The notes under the pieces are model-generated. The model saw only the letters and a program-made list of their open reading frames with translations, was not told the origin of the DNA and made no database searches. A program made the translations under genes and the position numbers. A DNA stretch of 64,000 nt from the NCBI GenBank assembly GCA_949752745.1, contig OX457032.1, positions 15,327,720-15,391,719 on the forward strand, given 5' to 3'. Shown piece by piece: positions 1-10,600 of the stretch; position 1 is the stretch's first letter, and each line of letters starts with the position of its first letter. Source of the stretch: Protula sp. h YS-2021 (lineage: Eukaryota; Annelida; Polychaeta; Sabellida; Serpulidae).

Positions 1-2
1 CG

Positions 3-2452
3 CAAAGGGAGATACAACTAAATTTGAGAGAACAAACAAATCAGGCAAAATGCAAGGACCTGGAAGGCTTAAACAGTCTAGTACTATCCCTGTCATCCTT
101 GCAGCATCAAGCAGTAATTTCATTCAAAGGTTAGTTTATCAAGACCTTATTTTATTTTTTTTCCTTCTAATGGTATTTGCCTCCTTGCTTGGTCTGTCTT
201 TCTTCATTAAACCAAATCCAGTATAGTCTTCTATTTAAATTTCGATTCAGAGGTTTCGGTTCTGAGTTTATGCCATTATTGGTACTTTAGTGTTCTTTAT
301 CTTAAAAGCACAGAAATACATGTTAGCAGTCACTATATTCTGTTTAAGTATGATCTATTGTAATTCCTGATAGATCACTGAAATCGTTGCTTTCATTTTT
401 ATGACGGCTGAGACGTTCTTGTTTACTGTAGTGGTTCGACTGTGGCGGACTAATTTTGTAGCTACAATAGCAATAAATATGCTTCAGTTTTATGTCTTAA
501 TTAAGGTGATGTTATTTAAAGGAGTTGGTGTAAGCTTTGGGGTCAGTTTAGAGAGAGGACACTGTAGCTACAATATTAGGTTCACGCCTTAAAGTACCAC
601 CTTCACCAGCTTCTTTGAACGATATTGCGCATGTCCTTTTTCTTCCTGTTCTACAGGTCCATTGAAACAGAAGCTGAGAACAAGAGTACCGCAAACACCA
701 CGCATGCGCAGAAAGCGAACACCACGTATGCGCCGAAAGCGAACACCACGCATGCGCAGAAAGCGAACACCACGCATGCGCAGAAAGCGAACACCACGCA
801 TGCGCCGGAAGCGAACACCACGCATGCGCAGAAAGCGAACACCAAGCATGCGAAGAAGACGAACAGTACGCATGCGCAGAAAAAGAGCACCACGCAAGTG
901 CAGAAAAAGAGCAACACGCATTCGCAGAAAGCGAGAGAAGCCAGGCAGGCCGTTCATGTGACGACTGCCAAGATGTTTGCATTAGTGACCGTTCTTTATG
1001 TCGTCTCGTTCTCTCCATTCCTACTCATGGTGCTGAGTGTTTCTGACAATTTTAATATCACATATATGTATTTTGTGAATCATATCGGAAACCCCGTTAT
1101 TTATTTCATCATGAATGATCGTTTTAGAAAGGACTGCAAAGAGATCTGGCAAAAGATGAAATGCCGTTGATTTGCCGAGAGCAACAGAATACAGATACAG
1201 GTCATGAGGGGGGAGGGAGATTACACACAGACCCCCCTTCCCCGCCCGGAAAAAGGAGAGCAGTGCCCCCCCCCCCCCTCTGTAACCAGACATCTTTTGA
1301 AAAACATTGAATCTGCCGAGGAGGCTGAGTGTTTATAATAGTCTGTACGATTTTGGCTTTTACTTACATTCGTGCCTGTGTTGCTACGTGTACGTGAGTC
1401 GCGGGCAGTTCCGTTTTGTACGACTTCGTATCTGCGGAAGTTTGTCCCTGTTTCTTGTTCGTTTCTGTTAAAACCCCTTGATATAGTGAACATCTTCGTA
1501 ACCGGACTGTTAGTCATCATACAGAAATGTTTATAAATTAGAGGCTAATTGATTAGCTAACATCTTGGGACAAAAACAAAGGTTTTGATAGGGATATCTA
1601 TTACATGTTTGTTTTAAGTGAAAAATAAAGATTTTAAATCTCATCCGGAAACTACCGTACGAGGGTTGCATCTGCATCACAAGGAAATCGATTATTTTAA
1701 GCAGTAAATTACTATTTCAATAGCCAGTGAGGTGCATTGTACATGGATGTGACGTTAGGTTCATGTTGATAGTTTGCTATTTTACTCTCAATAAAATCAG
1801 TGTCTGACTTTTGTTTTATTTCTCTTTGTGTTATTGATTTACTCCGTAACATTCGTGACGTCATCATGTCTGTGGAATTTTGAGCAAGAAACTCGCCTCC
1901 CCCCTCCCCCCAGGTGGCACAAAAGAATATTATAGACAATGTGAACTCGCTGCACCAAATTTCTGCTAAATTTATAATAAAAAAAAAACAACAATAACAC
2001 CCATTCCTGTTGTATTTCTATATTAACATTTAAATAAAATGCGGGTTTGTCAGACTGGATAAAACAGTCCTTCTTTAGAAAACGTATTTGTCTATTTGAT
2101 ATTTTGCAGGGATTGTCATTTGTGCAAAACGAAAGTACTGGATGAAAATCAGAACAGCGTAGCCCTCTTTCCTTGTGGTGAGTTGCTTATTATATACATG
2201 TTAATAAATTAAAAGAAATTGTTTGGCTTTTTGTTTCCGCGTCACTTAAAGCGCGGTTCTGCTTCTACTGATTTCATTTGTATACGGAATATTTGACCAA
2301 GTTTTAACATCTTGCTATCATACGCAATGATTTTGACGCACTTGTCACGGAAAGATGACCGGTGTCTTGTGTTTTTCCCTCAAGGTCATGCGTACCACGA
2401 ATCGTGCCACGATGGAGGTGCCTGTCAGATCTGTCAACAACAGCATGAGTGA
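3..2452 (+). CDS. 3' end of a gene with C-terminal RING-like zinc finger (partial, identity uncertain)
   Basis: Proposed exons are 3-129, 2110-2177 and 2385-2452 (stop TGA at 2450). The last two join in phase across good GTGAGT and polypyrimidine/AG sites. They encode a finger of the form CHLC, about 15 residues, CGHAYHESC, six residues, CQIC, ending a few residues later. The first exon (frame 3) is a helical, Leu/Gln-rich segment ending before a GTTAGT donor. A helical stretch followed by a compact C-terminal RING is the layout of HOPS/CORVET subunits such as Vps8, Vps18 and Vps41, so a vesicle-tethering role is possible but not shown. The first exon ends with one leftover base while the finger exon at 2110 needs two; an alternative acceptor after 2078 restores the phase by adding 31 bases. 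An unseen exon or an indel is equally possible. The GPCR exon lies inside the long intron on the same strand. Confidence 0.45.
657..1170 (+). CDS. Last exon of a class A (rhodopsin-like) GPCR: loop 3, TM6, TM7 and tail (partial)
   Basis: An acceptor (TTCTACAG, ending at 656) opens an exon read to TGA at 1168-1170. The exon needs two bases from an earlier exon, so TM1-TM5 lie in exons not found here. In order it encodes a long hydrophilic loop of imperfect eight-residue repeats (NTTHAQKA type), a basic stretch (KAREARQAVHVTTAK), TM6 (MFALVTVLYVVSFSPFLLMV), a short outer loop with an NIT sequon, TM7 with the NPVIY form of the NPxxY motif, then a short basic helix-8-like tail with a cysteine. 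TM6 has FSPF where most class A receptors carry the CWxP switch. The ligand cannot be told. The repeat falls in intracellular loop 3, the G-protein and arrestin contact region, so copy-number change would alter that loop. A pseudogene or retained fragment cannot be excluded without the 5' exons. Confidence 0.7.
690..935 (+). repeat. 24-bp coding minisatellite in GPCR loop 3
   Basis: About ten imperfect copies of a 24-bp unit with core CACCACGCATGCGCAGAAAG lie entirely inside the GPCR exon. Because 24 is a multiple of three, the array stays open in several frames on both strands. In the receptor frame each copy adds eight residues. The 3' copies are the most diverged. Confidence 0.9.
1624..1629 (+). 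promoter_or_regulatory. Candidate polyadenylation signal AATAAA for the GPCR transcript
   Basis: A canonical AATAAA sits about 450 bases after the GPCR stop in AT-rich sequence. C- and G-rich runs (around 1212-1280) lie in the presumed 3' UTR. This rests on the motif alone. Confidence 0.4.
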
Positions 2453-3063
2453 AGGGATGGAGAAAATTGAGATAGATCCATCCACCATGTTAGATTAGTT
2501 TTAGTTCTGTTCACAAAACACGCATAGCTTTAACTGTGTGGAGTTAATTATGCGGATTGAAAAAACAGTTGTGTTTTAATAAGCGATTTGTTGCTGTTGC
2601 CTAGGTTTTTGCCGGGGGAGGGGCGAAAAGTGGCCAGAAGAGGCCAGTTCTTTTAAAAACGAAAAAAAATGGAGAGGAGGACACTTGAATTGAAAGACTG
2701 AGTTCGGCTTGTAGTAAGTGTTGAAGGTACGGCTATGTGCACAGTTAGGAGCAGGTATGGTACACTAACAAAGTGGTAAAAATACGCCACAGGACTCCTC
2801 TGTTCATGATATAGTGACGATCTTCCAATGCTCTAGTTTCAGGGGCGATTAAAATTAAATTTCATGACAATTTTGTGTATGGGTCTTTGTGCATTGGGGT
2901 CGAATTGTTATGGACAGTGTGAAATATTGTTTGCACAGGTTGTTATAGTGAAAAATGTGCAACTGCTGGGAAATGTGGTAAGGAAAAACACGTTTAACTG
3001 CATTAAAAAACAGTGATATTCAGTGGGCTGCTTGTAGAAGCAATGTAAAGTGGCAATTACATG
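2453..3063. other. Non-coding stretch after the RING-like gene
   Basis: Presumed 3' UTR and intergenic DNA. No clear AATAAA, coding exon or repeat array was seen. Confidence 0.4.
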
Positions 3064-3365
3064 ATTATCCCCCGTATTACGAGGGATATAGGTTTCAGCT
3101 TGTCCGTCTGTCTGTCCGCTTTCGTGCGCCCTCGTGTCCGGAGTATATCTCCAAAAATATTTGTCATATAGCTTTTTCCTGTGGCATACGGTTGGAACGT
3201 ATATTGAAAGTGTGCAATATCATATTATTTTTTAAATCGGCCAAAAATTGTCAAAAGTACGACTTATCAAAAATGGCTGTTTTTCAGGAAATTTGTTAGC
3301 ACGGAGATTTTGTCCAGACGAGTTCTCCAAAACTATTCGATCCAGCGTTCTGAAATGTTATGCAG

Positions 3366-3403
<38 letters not shown>

Positions 3404-3839
3404 GCATGTGCAAAGTCGCATTTTTTTAAATCGGCGAAAAATTATCAAAAATACGACTTGTCAAAAATGTATATTTTTATGGAAACTTGTTTGCACGAAG
3501 ATAGATTTTGTCCAGACGAGTTCTCCGAAAGTATTCGATCCAACGTACTGAAATTTCATGCAATGAAAATGTATATATTATAGATGTGCAATGTCATATT
3601 ATTTTTGAAATCGGCCAAAAATTGTCAAAAATATATATTTTTTACGTAAACTTGTTTGCACGGAGATAGATTTTGTCCAAACGCGTTCTGCAAAACTGTT
3701 CGATCCAGCGTTCTGAAATTTTTATTTTTTAAATCGACCAAAATAGTTAGGCACTATAGGGTTTTCAATTTCATTGAATTTACTAACATCCAATAACATT
3801 ATGTGTTACACTAGGGATCCTGCCTCACTGAGGCTCTAG
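3064..3839 (+). mobile_element. Hairpin-headed non-autonomous element, family A (Helentron/DINE-like)
   Basis: Starts ATTATCCCCCGTATTACGAGGGAT, a short palindrome, followed by TATAGGTTTCAGCTTGTCCGTCTGTCTGTCC. The body has about three imperfect copies of a roughly 200-bp unit (ATCGGCCAAAAATTGTCAAAA and CGATCCAGCGTTCTGAAAT), one interrupted by (TA)n at 3369-3400. The end is GTTACACTAGGGATCC, partly inverted to the start, then a CTCACTGAG mini-palindrome and CTAG. A GTCY microsatellite, internal tandem repeats and a terminal CTAG near a hairpin are features of DINE-1/HINE Helentron relatives; assignment to that group is inference. Confidence 0.6.
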
Positions 3840-6800
3840 TTTTCATTTTCTTGAATAACTGTTTTGACGAATAGGAAAGGGGCACTTAACAAGTTGGTTG
3901 GGATGGGGGTGGGAGGGTGAATGGTTTTATTGTTTGCATTTTGTACACAGTGGTAATATATGAAATTATCTAGTCCTTTCCGCAGTGCAATATGCTTTAA
4001 GAATATGAAGCGAATTATTTAAATGTAATGAGATTTATGATCAGCGTGGTGTTTTATTTTGCGCGCAGCCGTTTTTCGTAAATTTTGGGCGAATAACTGG
4101 CATCTCTGTATTTCGCATACACATACATGTATCTTTACTCATCCTGCACTGAGCATTAAATATACGTGTGATCCCGACATCTTTGATTACTTCCGTACTT
4201 CGGCAATTGCAACCGCGAGGAAGATAATTCACATTTACACGAGAGCAGTTAATTGTAATTCGATCTTACTGCAAACTCTCAATCATATAATTGCATATTA
4301 AACATGTTTATGAACTCTAAATCTGTCGTAATGTACTGATCATGCACTTAAATACAGTTAGTTTCAAATGAAATTCAACAGTTGTAATTTTAATAACCTA
4401 TAACAATTGATAATGCATAAAGATCTTTAAAAAGAAGTCGAGATTTTGAAGTCTCCTTTACAGATATGACCCCTAAAGTAAACAAACCAATAAAGGCGAA
4501 TAATTCCCCATTATTCCCAACCCCACAGACAAAAAAATGGGGATGGGGGTTGGGAGGTCGGTACCGTGTTCCACTGCTTCATACGATTCCTCTGGTTTTG
4601 ATACTTCCACACGGCAAAATCACGTTCGCCATATCCAGCTATACACTTCTACTTCTTTTCCGCCAAAGAAATAGAATGGCTATATAAATTCGTACAGCGT
4701 AGATATGTAGCATGCAGGCCGCAGTATACGAAGTTTAACTGCATCAAATCGTGTAACGATTTTCGCCTGAAGTTGTGTAACCTCTTTAAATGATAATATG
4801 TACTGATAACAAGAGGGCCCTGAGGCGATTTAACTAAACAGTAAATATTCCAGATTTTTCTGTAGTACTAGCGTGTTTTATTTTTCTCTTTTTCTGCAAA
4901 CCACCTTTACTCTGCAAATTAATGTTTTGCAATGTCAATGCGTGAGTAATTCTTTTATCTAGGTATAAATACGTCATATAAATGGCAATTTTATCATGTT
5001 CTTATTTACTAGAGGAAATATTATTTACACGATTTAAACCTAGCACTCTTAAAAAGGCTCTCCTTGTACTTATTCAAAGTCATTACACACTCAAACAGAT
5101 TTTAAAAGAAATTAATGTTCTGTAGCAGAACTAATACACTTTACGAGCGAATTGTTAAATGCAAAGTTTCACTCATGTTAGCTTTTTTCATTTAAAAAAG
5201 AACAAACATTCCATCTTCATAGGATCTGATGTTCACCAAGTGCTAGTTTGAACATAATATTTGGAAGAATGACCGTTTTACTTGAAATAATCAGAGACAA
5301 ACAGGTAGCTAGACTAACACAATGACTTTCAGTTGTTACAGTCAAGTAAAAGATCTTGTTGGAATTAAAAGCAAAACATAAATTCTGGAACTTCTCTATT
5401 TTGAACATTGTTCATTAAAATGGATATTAGGGTCACATGTGAAAATTTACAATTAATCTTTGCAATCACAACTGGCTATTTAAAAACATTGCTTTATAAC
5501 AAGGCTCGAATTCGACAGGATCAGGTTAGTTATTGCATCTCAATTTTTTCTCAATTAAGAGAAAACAGCATTTGCTCGATATTCTTATTTCTCCAAGAAG
5601 AAAAGACACAATTTGAAATATTTTCTTATTTTAGGCAGTTATATAATATGTCCACACCGCGAAATAGCCATGAGATACATTTTATATAATCTGTGCTTTT
5701 TTTCTTATAGGGAATTCTTACTTTGATGAATTACAACTGTAATCAAATTCATTTAAAACTAGAAGCTCATTCCGCAAGCGAAATGTTAAACACTATACAA
5801 AAATTAAAACGCAAAAATACTGGCTTCAATGGGTTATTTCTTGAATAATATATTGCAAACAACACAGCTTGAATACGTCTTATAAGCCGAGTAGTGTTTA
5901 GTTTCTGTTGACTTAAGGTTTTATCGACTGATCTAGCATACACAGTGAGAGCTCGCACAAAGCTCACTGAGCAACTGTGTGTGATGTGGCTTAAATGCTA
6001 CGCATTAACTTGCAAAAAATACACTCTTTTCACATGGCGTTTTAACAAAGAAAACGAAATCAAAGACGAAAATAAAAAGTGACATGCACATGTTCAGATC
6101 AAGCTCTTCATAAGTCCCAAGTTTCATGGTCGTAGGGCCCATAGTGTCAGAGAAGAAGAAGGCACAAAAAATCGGAAAAAGTGTCAAGAAGAAAAAAAAA
6201 GGACGAATTTTGCTCGCACAAATTCATATAACTCTTGCAAGCCAAAGGCTTGTCAAGTGTTAATTAAAGAAATGCTTTTTTTAACTGATATAGATCCAAC
6301 AGACAGCACTCAGTGTTTGTACGCCAAGTCAAATGTTTGAGTTTTAAGTTTGAACTCTCTATGCTGTTACCTCTGTTGCTCTTATTTGCCAAACCCTTCT
6401 GTTAGAGGCAATATTTTGGGATTCCCATAATTAACCAAAGAAATTTTACGGTCATAAATATAGAGTATAGTAAATGAATAAATGTGCTTGTGTGCCGCCT
6501 GGTTTTAAAATGATAACCTCATTCATAATGTCACCAGAGATAACTTTTGCTTGATAATATTCATAGCATATCTTTTGTCGTTTCAAAGATGCGTACGAGT
6601 TAGTCTTAAGCATCATATTTTTAGATGAATTTTATGTGTAACCGCATTCTTAGGCATAATTGTTCTTACATATACGTTTAACTTTTACAATAGCGAGTAT
6701 AGCTGCAACTTAGTTGCAGTGTTTTCTGACTGACAGTTGTTATATAATGAAATATTACATCTTTATCTGTTTCGGGGTTCTCCGGTGCTGTTGTGTTTTT

Positions 6801-7675
6801 AATTGTATGGGTATGTGATTTACTTAGCACAACATTCATTTGCATTTACTCATTTCTATTTTCTTTCATGTTTTTTTGTTACCCAAGTGATTTGTTTTAA
6901 CATTTATAAGCTGTATTAGTTTAGTCTTTATTTATCGAATAGAAAATAATTCATATATTCCCAATGCTGAGAATTTGCAGAAAAAATATTGCACATCAGT
7001 TCTAATTTTCATCGACCACCGGGGATATTAGCCTTTTAACGTGCAGGTAGTTTTTTTTTTTATTTTTTTAACGTTTTTTAAAGATAATTTTCGGTGACTA
7101 CTCGTACAAGGGTGGACGCTTGCATTCATCAGAAAGTTCTTGGTTTAAATAAGAATGGTTTTGTGTGCAACACTCGTCAGGGAAGTGCCGGGTGTATATT
7201 TGTTGCATGAAAAGTGGGCGATAATTGAGTTATTGGGACTTTCACAACACCCGCTCAAGCATCGTGATATTTTCGGCAGCGTCATCCGGTCAGAACACGA
7301 ATTAAAGTCGGTATGGTAACGAATTGCCAATTAATCTAGGTTCACTGGCTAAATTGGTTTTATAAGGAAAGTACGAGTCAACCACTGCGACGATCATGGG
7401 CAAGTGAAAAGCAAATGAATATAACAAATAAAAAATAGTTAATATATGCTTCAAACAACCTTGTTGAACAGCAATTCGGGAGATGGTAGACAGTGGTATA
7501 CACTGGCGAGATCAGTCGATTTTCCCTGTTTGATATCATCGGATGCTGATTCGTTTCGGTTCATAAGTATTTTTGCTGCATGTGTATTACAACAAATAAC
7601 TTTTTCTGCAACACATTTTCTTCTCCTGCCGTTTCATTTTTGGGTTTTGACTAAGAAAAAGCGTGCACAGGAAAC
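3840..7675. other. Gene-poor stretch upstream of TRMT44
   Basis: AT-rich DNA with only short, unconvincing open frames. No recognisable protein, tandem array or RNA gene was found. The segment just before 7676 presumably holds the TRMT44 promoter and 5' UTR, but no TATA box or other element is clear enough to call. Confidence 0.5.
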
Positions 7676-10600
7676 ATGTGGAAAGAACTTCTGTCATCCG
7701 ATGTCTCTTGCACAGCGAAGCATTTCTGGGACGCAGTACAGGTGGGTCAGTTTTATTTCTTCGTCTGTATTTCTGGCCACATCTTCACTCCCAATTTTTT
7801 TATATAATTTGTATATTGCGTCTTATGTCATGGAACAGTGTGGAGTTTAAAAGGCAATTGTGCAAGTGTCCAGGAAGGATACATATTGAGAAAAAGAGGA
7901 GTTCCTGTTGTATTTTACTTGCACTTTTTTTACTTATTGCACTTCAGGTTTGGATAAATAAACCACATACAGTGAATAGGCGATTGGTTGGAAGCCGACA
8001 AACTCCCTATGGAGAGTGCAGAAGAACTTTCAACAATGATCGCGCTGCAGAGCTAGAACAAAGTTTTTCCAGCGGTAATTGAACCTCAATAAATTGTATG
8101 TCGAACCGGGAATTGAGAGAAAATTCTTGGTGTCGTTTGTGTGTGGTCATGACCACATGATCAGTTGGAAGGACACCTCATCAAGATTAACCCTTCGATC
8201 TTCTGTAATGACAGCTTCATGAGCAAGTTATTACAAATCTCCTGGCGTATTTATTTTTTTATTTTAATTTAGTTGCATTGGTTGTCAATTAGTAAAAACT
8301 GATTATTATAATTTCTCCAAATATAATTTCACATATTCTTGTAGGAAAAAGGCTTAGTGGTTGTTCCAAAATCTGAAAAGTTTGAGTTGAATTATTTGTT
8401 TCTGAAACTTATTCTAAGATAAATGATAAAAAAAAGACATACACAGAGAGAGCTTGCTTTCAGCTTCATTTGCAGTGTTGCCACATCATCCTTTTTTAAA
8501 ACGATTATCCTTTTTTTTTGAAAAAGCCCGATTTTATCCTTTTTTTATCCTTAAATACTTTTTTTTATACTTTTTTTTAATTTTCATCCTTTTTTTATAC
8601 TTTTTTTCGCTTTTCATCCTTTTTTTTTTTTGATTTTTTTTTTTTCAATTTCTTTTTTCGTTCAAAATATCATTTTTTCCTAATTAGTTATATGTTTTTT
8701 TTCTGCAAAATTTTTTCTCACCCTAGTCATAACCCATGATTAGGCCATAACATTGACCGCGCTTACACTGTATGTGTATGTAATTTCCAACTTTTTTGTA
8801 GCGTCTATTGTTAAAATCAATACATCTGTAGAGAAAGGGTATTTTTTTCATGGAATTGAAACATATATTCTGTAAACGTATTCAATGTCTTATCACACTG
8901 TAAAATATCCAGTATTCTAATTGATGTTGAGTAGTTTTTAGGCCCCAACCCTTCGGATTGGGGCCTATAGGTTTGGGGTGTCCGTCCGTCCGTCAGTCAA
9001 GCCTTCCGTCCGTCATCACTTCATACCCCTATGAATTTGGGGGGCGGTTGGGGCCTGCGCGTGTTTAACAAATACTTACTTCTTATTTCTTGAATGATTT
9101 TCAATAACTTCATTCTGTAAGTTTGAGTTGCATGTCCCTATTGGCCATCGATAAAGTACGTACGCACCTTTTTAGCCCAGCTTACGTAAGCTGGGGTATT
9201 CCTATCGGTTTGCGGGTGGCGTCCGTTAGTTAGTTAGTTAGTTAGTTGTTTATTTAGTAAACTTTGTTTCAAAAAACATCTCCTACAATTTTGATCCGAT
9301 GTCATTTATTTTTGGTGTGAGGCACCCCTAAAGGGTCGTGCATACGGCTTTGGCTTTTCTAGTCGATCCGATGATTTTTGAATTTTTGGCGAATTTTCGA
9401 AGAAAAAAGTTTAAAATGTATCTCCTCCTACATTTTTGACCCGATGTCATTTATTTTTGGTGTGAGGCCCCAAAAGGGTCGTGCATAGGGCTTGTGCTTT
9501 TTTAGTCGATCGGATAATTTTTGGGGAATTTTTTAAGCAAAATTCTCGAAAATAATTCATAATGCATCTACTCCTACATTTTGAGTCAATGTCATTTATT
9601 TTTGGTGTGAGGCATCTCGAAGGGGTCATGCATACGGCTTGTGCTTTTCTAGTCGATCGGGTGATTTTTGTATTTGAATTTTTTAAGCAAAAATCTCGAA
9701 AATAATTCAAAATGCATCTACTCCTACAATTTTGAGTCATTGTCATTTATTTTTGGTGTGAGGCATCTCGAAGGGGTCATGCATACGGCTTGTGCTTTTC
9801 TAGTCGATCGGGTGATTTTTGAATTTTTTGTGAATTTTTGAATAAAGCATTTTAAAATGTATCTCCTCCCACATTTTTGACCAGATATCATTTATTTTTG
9901 GTATGAGGCACCCCTAAAGGGTCATAGATAAAGCTTGTGCTGTTTTAGTTAATCGGGTGATTTTTGAATTTTTAGCGAATTTTTGATGAAAAAATTTTAA
10001 AATGTATCTCCTCCTACATTTTTGACCCGATGTCATTTATTTCCCGATATATGAGGCACCCTAAAGGGTCATACATACGGCTTGTGCTTTTTTAGTCGAT
10101 CGGGTGATTTTTGAATTTTTGGGGAATTTTTTAAGAAGAAAAATTTAAAATGTATCTCTTCCTACATTTTTAATCCGATGTCATTTATTTTTGGTATGAG
10201 ACACCCCTAAAAGGTCGTGCGTACGGCTTGTGCTTTTTTAGTCGATTGGACAATTTTTGTATTTTAAGGGAATTTTTGAAGAAAAATTTCAAAATGCATT
10301 TCCTCCAACAGTTTTTATCCGATTTCATTTATTTTTTGTATGAGGCATCCTTAGGTGGGTCGGGCATACGGTTTGTGCTATTTGACTCCTACAGCAGGTA
10401 AACACAACGTAAATGAACTTGCGCAGTAGTCAGATTTAAGAACCGGACATCGACGCAAGTTACATAAACATGCGCAGTAGTCCAAAATAAGCACTGCGCG
10501 TTGATGCAAGTTCAATAGATATGCGCATTGGTCCGAAATGTGAACCGCGCATCGACGGAAGATAAATAAACATGCGAACTGGTCCAAAATAAGCACCGCG

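Noticed and set aside
548..1018. Minus-strand and alternative plus-strand frames over the GPCR minisatellite
   Set aside because: Shadows of the 24-bp repeat; only the 657-1170 frame continues into TM6 and TM7.
7446..7850. 134-codon frame before and across TRMT44 exon 1
   Set aside because: Another frame of the same bases encodes the TRMT44 N terminus with a matching splice donor; this one reads through the donor and has no similarity.
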